A stretch of DNA of 64,000 nucleotides from positions 744,001 through 808,000 of the forward strand of contig VTFK01000048.1 in assembly GCA_009617715.1 (NCBI GenBank). Reading direction: 5' to 3'. The notes under the pieces are model-generated. The model was not told the DNA's origin and made no database searches. It worked only from the letters and a program-made list of their open reading frames with translations. Position numbers and translations under genes: made by a program. This DNA comes from Plectrocnemia conspersa. Its lineage: Eukaryota > Arthropoda > Insecta > Trichoptera > Polycentropodidae. Positions 13,681 through 24,744 of this stretch are shown in pieces (the stretch's first letter is position 1; each line of letters starts with the position of its first letter).

Positions 13681-14610
13681 AGCTGGATCAGTTGATGCGA
13701 AGAGAGAAGCGGCGGCTTCTGTGATCTGTAATGCTTTAAGTAAAGTCGTATTCTTTAAACTATAGAGCTCTTAAATTTCTGATACCTTGAACTCTGAAGT
13801 GGATGTTCAATAAAAATGTCTTGGGAAAGTGATAGTGAGTTACTTTAGAATTTTTTTCCGCCCCTTACAGTATGGCGGAGAAATGCAATAAGAAGGAGGT
13901 TTGCTATTTCCTAAACAATTTCTGTTGACTGCTAGAAAAAATTAAAAACAAAAATTTGGACGAAATCCCAAATACACGTGTTATTCTTTCTTAATGCGTT
14001 TGCGTCGAATACTTGAAATCTTTATGATTCATGATAGATACTTAATCTGCAAATAGGTTTTCTCATGACGATGTCGTATTTTAATAAAAAAAAAAGCTTT
14101 TTTTGTCTTAGGCGTTTAAAACTTATCTTTATATTATTAGGTTCATTAATAGAACCACTCTTCATACATTGAAATACTTTATTAATAATTGAAGTGATAA
14201 CTTACCCTGGTAAGTCAGCTTGTAATAAAGCGTTTAATGTTAAAATGGGACACCACCGTGGGAAACTTTTTAACAGCTTAAGTCATAAAGTACACGCTAT
14301 AAATCAAAAAGGATTAAAATATCAGTAGTCTTGAAAAAATACAACAATATTAACTGTAATTAGGCTAAACTTCGTCTCATCAATTACCCTCGGACACTTC
14401 GTCTGAGGACTTGCCCTCAGATTTTTTTTGTACTGATATCAACACTATGCTCTCAAAAATTTTTTTTTTACACTACTGATAGCTACACATCTGCTTTAGA
14501 GTAAAAAGCATCGGATTTAGATAACCAAAAGGAGACCAACTTAACTTCAGACCGAAGATTTTAAGGACAGCAGAAGCCGCCGCTTCTCTCTTTGCATCCA
14601 CTGGTCCAGT
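13681..14610. repeat. inverted repeat with coding-like arms
   Basis: Bases 13681-13721 reappear on the opposite strand at 14571-14610. The shared core is GATGC(G/A)AAGAGAGAAGC followed by GGCGGCTTCTG. In one frame both arms can be read as related peptides (ELDQLMRREKRRLL and KLDQWMQREKRRLL). The intervening 850 bases are AT-rich and show no gene. Confidence 0.55.
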
Positions 14611-16447
14611 TTAACGTCCAGAATCCAGAGCAACGTCTGTAGCCTACGGACGCACTCACGGACAACAATATTTTTCTTTACAAAATAAACCTCTTGCATG
14701 AAGGCTAGAACAATATATCACATGCCGAAATTTTATGATTTATTATCATAATACTCAAATTTTCACGCCTGAAATTTGGCTCAAAACTTTTTGAGCATTT
14801 TGCGACCTGCCAATTTAATCCCTTCATTAGGTAGTCCAATTGTTGAATAAAAGGGTGGCTTAATCGATTAACCCCTCAAGGGCCTTTTATACAAAAAAGT
14901 TTTATTTATTATTTTATACATATACATATGAGTACCTTATAATAAACATCTATTCAAACATACATTCACTGTAACATATACGCACAATAAAATATTAAAA
15001 CTTGTAATTTTAGTATTTTTATTTTGAATTTAAAAATATCAATATAATTTTTGTGTAATCTACGATTAATTATTTTTTAGTATTCACTTTAAATACAAAA
15101 AAAAATATTTTTACTTATATCATCGTATAAATATAAAAATTCGTATTCCAGTACTAATTTTTTTTAAAATACCATTGAAAATATGGTTTCTAAACGATTA
15201 AACTATTTTTGAGAATAGATAGATTAATCAAAAATATTAATGATTTGAATATCAATAATATTGCAGAATATAGGTTCGTTAAAATCTCTGAAATAATGAA
15301 AGTTTAAGTAAAGAAGTTTCGACTTTGTTAACTGCGAAACGATTGCCGAAATGTTTGTTTAAGTATTTATTTAGAAAAGTATAAGTAAAATAAGTTATAT
15401 ACTGAGCTTCTTATTTAAATATATGAAATATATATTTTATGATTGTTTAAAACCAATTATAATAATCTATGAAAGTAACTTAAATAATTTTTATTATGTC
15501 AAAGACGAATATACTGTTCAACAAATTTCATTTAATGTTGGTTCTTATATAGAGAACTATTTTTATATGTACATAACAGAAAGTCTCATAAGCAATAAAA
15601 TGCAGAGGATTGTTACATATCTAAGGATTCAATACCTAAGCGTTATATGTACTCTGTGGCTAAAGCCATTACCATATGAAGTCAACACTAAAAATAAAAG
15701 CCATAAACAGCTAACTAAATTTTTATTGAAATTTTAAAATTTTAAACTACTTTTATATGCTTTTTATATTTTTTTTTATTTTTTATATGAAGTAATAGTT
15801 ATCATTATTTATTTACATACGATGTATAAATGTTATAGTGAATATGTATTTTTTTAGTTTTTGATTTATTTGTTTTGTTAAAGTAATATTTACTAGTGAA
15901 GTCCAAATACATTTTCAACAGTAGATATATATTTTAATCAGCGAAAATATAATTTAACTAATAGGTGCTAGTGAAATTATATGCTGCTCTAAGATATCTA
16001 TGAATCTTAATTTCATAGTTGCAAAACATCGATTTAATGTTCAAACCCAAACCTAACCTAATGAAAGTTCTAAAAATAATTATATTTGTATAACTTTTAT
16101 CAAGTCTAAAATACAAACAAAGCCAACTAATCTCTCAGGGGAAAATAAACGGAAGAAGTACAGATATTCGTCACATCTCACATATTGCTCCATATAAGAG
16201 TGTTTATAATAGTATATTCAAACCACTGATACACGAGTATTGGCCAATATGAGCGTTAACACTGTGACGGCGACGGCACGATTGTATTGCTTTTGACGTG
16301 AATTGTTGGTTTCTGAGAAGGGATATTTGTTTTTTGCGCCTTTCTATTGGTCTAGATTTGCTTTATTCATGAAAAATGCATTTCATTTAATGAAATACTA
16401 TGAATTTTAATGGAATCAAAATATAAAAAAAAGAACATTAACCTTCT

Positions 16448-16533
16448 TTCTTTCAGAGGAGGGCCAACTTTTGCCCTCTTCTGAAAGAAGCTGCTCACTA
16501 GCATCCTGCATTACAACTTAGCTGCTAAGTTGT
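16448..16533. repeat. two adjacent strong hairpins
   Basis: Hairpin 1 (16448-16489) pairs TTCTTTCAGAGGAGGGC with GCCCTCTTCTGAAAGAA (one mismatch, 8-base loop). Hairpin 2 (16513-16533) is a perfect palindrome, ACAACTTAGC and GCTAAGTTGT around one T. They may be remains of a foldback element or a small structured RNA. Nothing else supports transcription. Confidence 0.6.
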
Positions 16534-17620
16534 TATGCTGTCTTAGCACATCTCAGCATCCCAAATTATAAAAAAAATTTAGCTTTCATTAATACAGATC
16601 TTTTTTTAGAAGTTACTATAATTAGATTTAAAAAATATGATATGTAAATATTCAGTTAATCGTTTATAATTAATTAATCGGTTTTAAATGTGGAAATGTG
16701 GCTTTAAATAAAAAAAAATATAGATTGCTATTCAGAAAACTACTAGAGACATCTACGAACCAAAAACATAAGAAATATTTTGAGCAATCGCAAGAAATTA
16801 ATTTATGCTAATATTTTATTATTTATACTTGTGCTCAAAAAGTAAAAATATTTAAAATAATTTATCTTAATTACAAAACTAAAATTAGAATTAGAATTTT
16901 ATTATAATTAAAAAATAGCAAAGTATCAAACCAAAGAATTATTTTATTTTAATATTAAATTGATTTTCAACAGATGTCTTTTTTAAAAATTTAACACTAA
17001 AAATTTTACAAATTCTTGAATATCGATTTTAGCACTTCAAATTTTGTATAAATTAGAATATTGCTGTACCCTTACATTTTTCTGCATAAATGTACAATAA
17101 ATAGTTTAATGGTTTGCTTCTTTATAAAAATATTTTATACGAATTTTATATTTTGTATTATATAATACCTACTTTTATGAATTGATAATCGTTTATATAA
17201 TATTAAACGTAACTCTCATAAAATGATTTTAATTTTAAATATGTACATTGAAGGCTGGTTATAATCGGAATTAATCCAGAATAAACCGGAACGCGATTCA
17301 GTTCGTAGACATTGAAAATATAGCTTTGGCTTTTAAAACTACATACATACATATGTACAATACGTTAAAAAATAATCTTTTCATTGAAATTTCGAAGTCA
17401 AAGCAGTCAAAGGGTAAAAAATGTAAAGTTTCTTAAGTTTCTCTATTGATAGAATACTTTATCGTCAATAAGAAAGATATGTATATATAAATATAATGTT
17501 ATGTAAATTAAAAAGTGCTCTTATAGAAGGCAAAGTTATTGCTGTTATACATTAATATTAAATTCGCAATTGTTATCAAATTGAATCACGTATAAATTAT
17601 ATAATTATTTTATAAATTCG

Positions 17621-17710
17621 TCATTTTCTCTTAGCCTCGGCTGTGTCTTGTAAAATCCAGTCGTCCCAGAAGATCAGATTGAACTCAGGATTTGAAACTT
17701 GGTAGCTGGA
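17621..17710 (-). CDS. candidate terminal exon, unrecognised protein
   Basis: On the minus strand a good acceptor (TTTTTATTTCATTACAG) opens a 90-base stretch that encodes 29 residues and ends in TGA at 17621-17623. The peptide includes YQVSNPEFNLIFWDDWILQD and ends in AEAKRK. It looks like a genuine protein C-terminus. The gene is not identified and no upstream exon was found. Confidence 0.4.
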   Translation of the reverse strand, partial: SSYQVSNPEFNLIFWDDWILQDTAEAKRK

Positions 17711-19089
17711 CTGTAATGAAATAAAAACCTGCTACTTTCTCGGTATTCTCGGTCGATAATAAGCGTAGCTCACTTGGTACGAGTTCGGACGAATTCATTA
17801 CTTGAATGTTTATATATTACATGTTTCTGTTATAGTTGTCTTCTTATAAGTATATATTTATCAGTGGAATGTAAATATATACATTTGAAGCATGGTGACA
17901 CAGCTAATAATAATTAATTCATGGCGTAAATATTTATGGCTTATTGCACACAATTGCATTGGTGACGATTTATTATTCAATCACCCTGATTTTTGGTCCT
18001 CTCTCCTCCGGTGGTCCCACATTGTTGATCCCATTGTTGCGGTTGCATCTCAACGAGTTTTATTCACATAGTTGTGACGGTCTCATATTCGACAACAGGG
18101 TTATTGATGGCAAAATTTATTGCAGCGAATCGACACCTAAATCCATTCATCGTCAATAATGAGTTTTGCGGAATTCTTATTCCCCTATGAAACTCGTTCA
18201 TCAGGTATATGTATATCTGAGATAGAACCGAAAGACGGCGTACTAAAGGCAGTATTTTTTAATTCAATAAATTTATAATACACAATTAATAATGACATAT
18301 TTTCAAACTATATGCATATCAAAAAAAAAAATTTTTTGGGTCCTTTTACAGTAGAATTTATAACTAAAAATAAAATGATAGCACAGTAAGATTATTGAGG
18401 CAGTACAATTACTAAGTGATATAATTTTTTAACTAGTGTATTTCTTATTGCTTTTCAGAATGTGTTCTTCTCTTAACGGAAAAGAAGCGTAGATGATGGC
18501 AAAAAAAGCTTTTAGAAACACTTAAAATGTGGATATACATGGAATAAGTTTAAAGAAATTTCTCTCCCCAGAAGTGTTTAAATAATTACAATGGCAATAT
18601 TATTTAAGAAGCAAGATAAAATATCAAAAACGATATTGCTTACAAGCTAATTATTTAATACCCAAAACTTTGATGCAAAGTACCTCTAAGAAACTTTTTA
18701 ACTTGCTACATAATATATGTGTAACGATAAACATTTTAACTAATATAAATAAAGTTTTACTTACTAAGCTAGTTGAAATGTATAAATCACTTATTTTATA
18801 AATAACTAGTTTAGGGTTGGATCATTGACGAGTCCAACCCTATGGGCGGGCACTCAGCTTTTGCCGTCCGGATAATGTATTTTATGGAGTTTCATTAGTA
18901 TTTCTCCCGAAATATAATAGAGCAGACAAGCTTTCAGACAGTGATCATAATATTAAGGAATTTAAAAATGTCAAAAAATCATATAAAAAAAAAAAAGTGG
19001 CTTAACTAATATTTGCGAAAGATAGAAAAATAATAATAAAAAAGTAGATAGAAACATAGTATTTAACATTTGCAATATGTTTGAGTGAT
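17711..19089. other. non-genic stretch
   Basis: No gene is supported. A balanced-composition patch at 17930-18180 carries an open plus-strand frame without recognisable domains. Confidence 0.35.
18813..18841. repeat. perfect 9-bp-stem hairpin
   Basis: AGGGTTGGA and TCCAACCCT are separated by 11 bases. It is a GC-rich stem in AT-rich surroundings, with no run of T after it and no known role. Confidence 0.5.
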
Positions 19090-19100
19090 TTCAGAAAATA

Positions 19101-19690
19101 TTGGATGAGTACTTTCCAAAGAAGGTGTTTAAATCTCAAAATAAAATAGAACCCATTTTACAGAATGGAAAAGACAAAATGAATAATGAATCAGAAGGAA
19201 AATACAAAATTTCTTGTAGCGATTGTAACAAAATTCACATTAGTAGGGTTTCACAAAGAGTGATAAAATGCTTTGATGAAAAATCAACTTTAGCAAACTA
19301 CACTTTCAATGAAAATCATAATATAAACTTTGATACAACCAGTGGCCTAGTTAGGGTATATGTCGCCCGGGGCAATCCTTAAAATTTCTGCCCCCCCCCC
19401 ATACATTTTTTTTGCAGGGTCATAAAATCAGCATTTCTTAGAATAATAAATCGATTATTGTTAAGCTCTTGCTATTCGTAGATTTACATAAATTTTAGTT
19501 TATTCAGGGTTAAGAACCACACTAGACGATTCCATCGCGAATATGCCGCCCCCAAGCAAGTGCCGCCCGGGGTGGCCCGCCCCCTCCGCCCCACCATAGC
19601 TACGCCACTGGATACAACTAAAACCTTAGACAAAATTAAAAATTCAATTGTTAAAATCATACAGAAGCAAATAAAATCGAAATTATAATT
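19101..19690 (+). mobile_element. Penelope-like retroelement fragment, interrupted by a MITE
   Basis: The plus-strand frame contains YKISCSDCNKIHISR followed by FDEKSTLANYTFNENHNINF. This is the order seen at the GIY-YIG endonuclease end of Penelope-like elements (YKIxCxxCxKxYIGxT, then SxLAxHxxxxxHxI). The frame is broken at 19340 by an inserted hAT miniature element and resumes at 19619 as TTKTLDKIKNSIVK. The remainder of the element is missing. Confidence 0.55.
19340..19610. mobile_element. hAT-type MITE, 271 bases
   Basis: Ends are CAGTGGCCTAGTTAGGG and, on the other strand, CAGTGGCGTAGCTATGG. An exact 8-base target duplication, GATACAAC, lies at 19332-19339 and 19611-19618, diagnostic for hAT transposition. 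The interior is C/G-rich (CCGCCCGGGG-type blocks). It sits inside the Penelope-like fragment. Confidence 0.9.
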
Positions 19691-19699
19691 ATAAAATAG

Positions 19700-20493
19700 C
19701 ACTAAATAAAATAGACGATGCGAAAGCAATTTCAGATACTTGATTATTGGTTTAAAACTAACCTAAATTAAATTTAATGCACTTGTTGTTCCTTAGTAAC
19801 AAACAAACAGAAAAATAATAAAACACAAGATCGAGTCAAGGACGACACAGCTCAAGGATTTTTTTGTCGGCTAAGATACTTCCAAAATGATGACCCCAAG
19901 ATCGGTGGTCGAAACGGCGCGATACAAAAGCCCTCACATCTCGAAAATCTGAGCGAAACAACAAATAGGTGTTTATCATAACTATTACTTATATATTTTT
20001 ATTATAATTATATACATTATTATAATAAAACATTTAGTTTAATATCGATAGTTCTGAATCGCGTGTGGCTCGCAAGTGAGAAATAAATCTCCATATCTAA
20101 GTGTAGCGCCTAAGGCATTTTCCCAGTTTGTTTTTCATGGCAATATTACTATAAACGTTTATACATACATAAATTAAAAGGTCACATTTTTACAAAAAAG
20201 TACCTTTTAGACCTTATGTGCGTTGCGTCATTGTGTCACAAATCGCACCTGTTACAATTGTACACAAATAAAACGTATCGCTTGCGTGGGAACCTCTTTC
20301 TCAAAGAGGCTAAAAAAAGTGGAACGAAATTGCCCCCATTGCAGAATATACATGTCAAAAATTCATTCATAAATAGCCACTCATAGGATATAATAATTTA
20401 TGCACCATGTCATTTTTAAAGTGTACATATATATATAAATATTTGTTATAAATAAACGACAAAACAGTTTACAAAGCAAATTACAGCAGGATA
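19700..20493. other. non-genic stretch
   Basis: I see no supported gene or element. Confidence 0.35.
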
Positions 20494-20699
20494 TTAAATT
20501 AACGTGTTATTTAATTTGTCAATTCCAATACTTTCCAGTGAGCTAATTTGGCAAATAGTATCTGCATCTATTACGGATGCTTCTATTTTTCTTATCGATA
20601 TATCCACTTCGTTTTCATTTTTAGTGAGTTCGTACAATATAAAAATAGCGTTAGCTAATATTTTTACCTTGCCCTGATTTATTAGTGGAGTAATGTAAG
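20494..20699 (-). CDS. candidate terminal exon, unrecognised protein
   Basis: On the minus strand TATAGTCTTTAG is followed by 206 bases that stay open for 67 residues and stop with TAA at 20494-20496. The frame is entered with two bases of a split codon, which fits the length. Pieces of the peptide are LINQGKVKILANAIFILYEL, NEVDISIRKIEASVIDADT and SLESIGIDKLNN, which look like real helical protein. I do not recognise it. Confidence 0.35.
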
Positions 20700-22122
20700 C
20701 TAAAGACTATACTAAATAGTATCTCATAAATGTTTTTTCAGATTAAGCAAAATGCTAGCTATTAGTGTATTGTATTTATTTTTTAATGTGACTTATTTAA
20801 AGGGGACAAATATTGAAAATTAGTAAATACCTTTTAATAAAAACGAAAATTTATGTTATATTTTTGCTCTCATCTAAATCTAGAATGCCTTATTTATTTT
20901 TGTAAAATAAATACATTTATATTAAAAAGACTAAGCGTAGTAATTATACGCTTTTAATATTAACTCACTGATGTTTCGCAATATAAAGCTCATAAATTGT
21001 GTTCGAGTCATAATCAGAAATGGCCTTTTCGCTGTTAAACTGCAGAGGTATTTAATATCTTTCTTACAAACTGCTTTTAGATTTTAATTTAGTAGTTCCG
21101 CCAGTCTGCATATCTCAAGTTATTGATTATCTGACCTCCATTTTCTCTTAAGAAGCACTAGTTAAAACACACACCTGTTGAACTCTACTATTCATAAAGA
21201 TTGTGGACTTTTGTTTATAATACAGTGAATGAAAACAATCTAAAATTTAAGTTTTTACGCTATTTATTAATAATGTTTCACAAAATTTCCTAGTTTTATA
21301 TACATAACATCCATTAAATTAAATTATGTATTATTAGATAATAAATAGAATATTCTTATAATTAAACACACTAACTTTTGACTCAGTTTAATTATGCTTA
21401 CTTTCATAACCTTTTTAAATTCACCCTGAAATGTATCTTTATATAACGAAATGATTAATATTCTAGTCAAAGATGTATACGATGAAAAATTAGCCATTCG
21501 CTTCGTATGAAAGCAAACGAACCTCGTAAAAAAGGCTCTTATCGATAATGTAAACGATATTTTTCTGATTTGCATATTATGCTAGAAATATATTTTATGT
21601 ATATGTATGAGAAATTCTGTATGTCAGAAAGGCTCAAAAGGGATATTTAAAAAAAAGCGATCGATCATCGGTACGCTTTTGAGACGTGTATGGGTTTAGA
21701 AGAGCTTTTGTTGTGTTGAGCTTTGGGCGTGAGATGTATGGAATAAAGCTTTTTACAAAAAGACGTGCATTACACGTAAATTTAGTGGGAAAACGTTTTT
21801 TTATTAAAAAAAATTGAGTATCACTGAATATAGTTAAATTGGCATTGCCACATTTCATCATACTCTTTTGAGATCAATGGTTATTTTTAAATATTTTAAA
21901 CTATATTTTTATTATTATTTATTAACCCAAATTGCTTCAAATTTAGTTTAAGCTCTAAAATGCAAATATTTTCATTATATTTATTGTATCATTAATCCAA
22001 AAAAATATAATCGTAGTGAAATATTCAAGTTTTGGTGAATTTGAAAAGCTAATTGCTAGTAAAAAATAACTACAACAATAAACTTTTTATCTAGTTAACA
22101 CTATCAATAATTATTAAAAAAC

Positions 22123-22190
22123 AACATAATATTTAATGAATTATAACAATATTTTTAACATAATATTTAATGAATTATAACAATATTTTA
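22123..22190. repeat. 34-base tandem duplication
   Basis: A unit starting AACATAATATTTAATGAATT occurs twice head to tail with almost no change, so the duplication is recent. Confidence 0.7.
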
Positions 22191-22439
22191 ATATAAATTG
22201 TTAATCTAATATTTTTTTTATTTTTTTCGTATAGTAAGCTAAAATTAACAATTCAAGTCTCGATTGTATTTTGTAAATACAAAAAATCATATGCTCTGGT
22301 TGTTTTAAGATTGTATAATGATAACGCGTCTACTACCTCCACCACAATGCTTAGATTTTTCAATGTCAAATGTATACAGTTATTTTCATAATAACATATT
22401 TTCTTTCCAAGCAATTTATTTATAGATTAAATTATTTTT

Positions 22440-23530
22440 TAGATATTTTTCTTCTATTTTCTAGGACTCTATTAAAGATACTATTTCAGTAATGCTTAAA
22501 CAAAATACTGTTATACTCAACGATATATTCTTAGGTTAACCAGATAATCAGTAACAACTGAATTACAGCAATATCTTTTATTTTACTGTATTTTATTAGC
22601 GACACAAGAGTTTCAAACATTACTTTAATTATGTTTCAAGCAACGAAATATTTTCGTATAATAAGATACAGTTTTAGATCAACCATATTATTAGTTTCGA
22701 TCAAATTACAGCATTTTCCTTATTTATGTAATTTAACTGCATCATTATCTTATTTTTTTTAGATTTAAAATGTTGTGTAAAATACTGTTTCATTTGATTA
22801 TTTTATTAGACACAAAACAGTTTTAGACAGATTTTAATTATGCTTTAAATTAAATATATTTGCTACAAATGATACATTCTTAAAACAACTAGAGTTTTGA
22901 AACAGCTTTTTTTAAAGTTTATTTTAAAATACCACTATTTTATTAGTGATACGTTTTAAACAAATTATTTACGTCATATACGATACATTCTAAGAGTAAC
23001 TAGAATAATGGGTACAACTAAATAATCAATATTTAATTTTTTAGATATTTCATGTAAAAATCTGGTCGATTGCACAATTTTATTTTACTTAACAGTTTCT
23101 TGTAGTGTTTTAATTGTGCTTTAAAAAAATATTATTATGCTAATCGATACATTCTTAAATTAACTATGTTGATAATTACAACTGTATTAGTATTTTTTTT
23201 ATATACAGCTTAATGTAAATTATTGATCATATGCACTATTTTAAACTATTACAACAGTTTTTTATAGTATTTGAGTTATGCTATAAAATAAATATTTTTT
23301 TCCAAATATATACATTCTTTGATTAATTAGATCAATGTTTCAATCAAACAACTTAGTTACAGCATTATTCTAATATTTTTTAACAAGTTTTATGTAAAAT
23401 ACTGTTCGATTCCATTATTTTATGAGAGATGTAACAGTTTCCATGCATTATTTGAGTTATGCTTATAATATAGTTTCATCTCAAACGATACATTCTCAGA
23501 TTAAATATAATATAATACAATTTTCGAATT
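22440..23530. repeat. degenerate tandem satellite, about seven monomers of roughly 160 bases
   Basis: The word CGATACATTCTTA(A/G)-TTAAC returns at about 22521, 22674, 22870, 22981, 23145, 23306 and 23486. Between these, the same series of words recurs in order: TGTAAAATACTG, a stretch like CGATTGCACTATTTTATTAG, AACAGTTT, TTTAATTATGCTTTAAA. Spacings of 111-196 bases show many indels. It is an old tandem array. Confidence 0.7.
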
Positions 23531-24206
23531 AGGTACATATTTTATTTTTGATTGTTTTTGATATTGAAAAGTATACTACTTAAATAACAAAAAACGTATT
23601 TTTAAAGTATATTATATTTTGCTATTTTAACTGCTTCAATATTTGCTAATAATTTACGTTTGTGTTCGATTGTAATTGTTTAAAATGTTTCTGATCTCAG
23701 ATTAAATGCTTGTTTTTATAGTTGAAAAGCGTTTTTGTTGTGTGTATATAAAATGTAAAAAATAATTAATCAAAGATATTCATAAAAAATATCAAAGCCA
23801 GATGGGTGCGTGAGAGATTTTTAAACTTTCAATGGGTTGACAAAATGGCTATAATAATGACAGATGGACACTAAAATTTTATCTTATAATTTTTTGTCCG
23901 TGTTTACATTCTTTCTCGGGATTCATAAGCGTTCGCATTGTGTCCAGATTCTACGCCTACTTTTTCAACAAATTTTGCCCTTTAAACCCATGCGATCGCG
24001 TGAATAGATCTGGTCAGGTGTAAACTTTTATCAATGAAAACGGTTCTACCCTTCGAAATTATGATTTGTTTAACGTTTTGATATACGACTGTTTGCCATT
24101 CACACGGAGTTTTGATACTGACAAAAAATATTATATTTTTTTAACAAATAATTTATTAAATCCGCCCCCGGGTCGAAAATTTATTATTTATTTTTTTATA
24201 CACAAG

Positions 24207-24298
24207 TTTTGGAACACATTGTGAGCGAACAAATTGCAACGTCAATCGCGAAGACAGCTAGAACGAATTGCTTATTGCCAGTACCGAGAAATTTTAAG
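24207..24298 (+). CDS. candidate internal exon, unrecognised protein
   Basis: A pyrimidine-rich acceptor ending CACAAG precedes a 92-base open stretch, followed by the donor AAG-GTAACA. It encodes 30 residues including EHIVSEQIATSIAKTA and CLLPVPRNFK. Base composition is less AT-rich than around it. The evidence is only splice signals plus an open frame. Confidence 0.25.
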
Positions 24299-24744
24299 GT
24301 AACAGGTAGTGTAGCACTTGCATGGTTAATTGTATAGTTAAACGCAGGTAAAAGGTACTGTCGAAAACGAATTAGTCCCGCCCTGCATGAGGTTATTCTA
24401 TAATATTAATATTGCTATTTCTGTTATTAAGTTTTTTACATAACTAGATAGTAATTCATTACAATTTTCATTGATAATACATTATAACTGTTTTTTTAAT
24501 GAGTAAAATAAAATAATGTTTTGGCATAAATTTGTTCAAATATTTGCTTCTGTTGTTCTGTCTATTTTATTATTATCACAAGGAAGAGGAAAGGCCAAAA
24601 CTGACCACTGGTTGTAGTAGGTGAAGAAGATAATAAAGGTACATTTGTGTTGAAATGTTTTATTAGAACATTGCTCTCAATTTAATTAATTTTATAACTG
24701 GTAATATTTTATTTTTTATTTTCTTATACTATCTAGCTCTACTA

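Larger units (their letters stand above)
12846..17620. other. long non-genic stretch
   Basis: No gene is supported. It holds the inverted repeat at 13681-14610 and twin hairpins at 16448-16533. A 104-codon open frame at 15423-15734 consists mostly of AT-rich codons without recognisable domains and is probably chance. Confidence 0.4.
20700..24206. other. very AT-rich non-genic stretch
   Basis: There is no supported gene. It contains a 34-base tandem pair and the degenerate satellite, both listed separately, and an unremarkable patch of more balanced composition at 23800-24100. Confidence 0.4.

Noticed and set aside
15423..15737. 104-codon open frame on the plus strand
   Set aside because: Low-complexity AT-rich codons, no domain, no splice or promoter context; expected by chance at this base composition.
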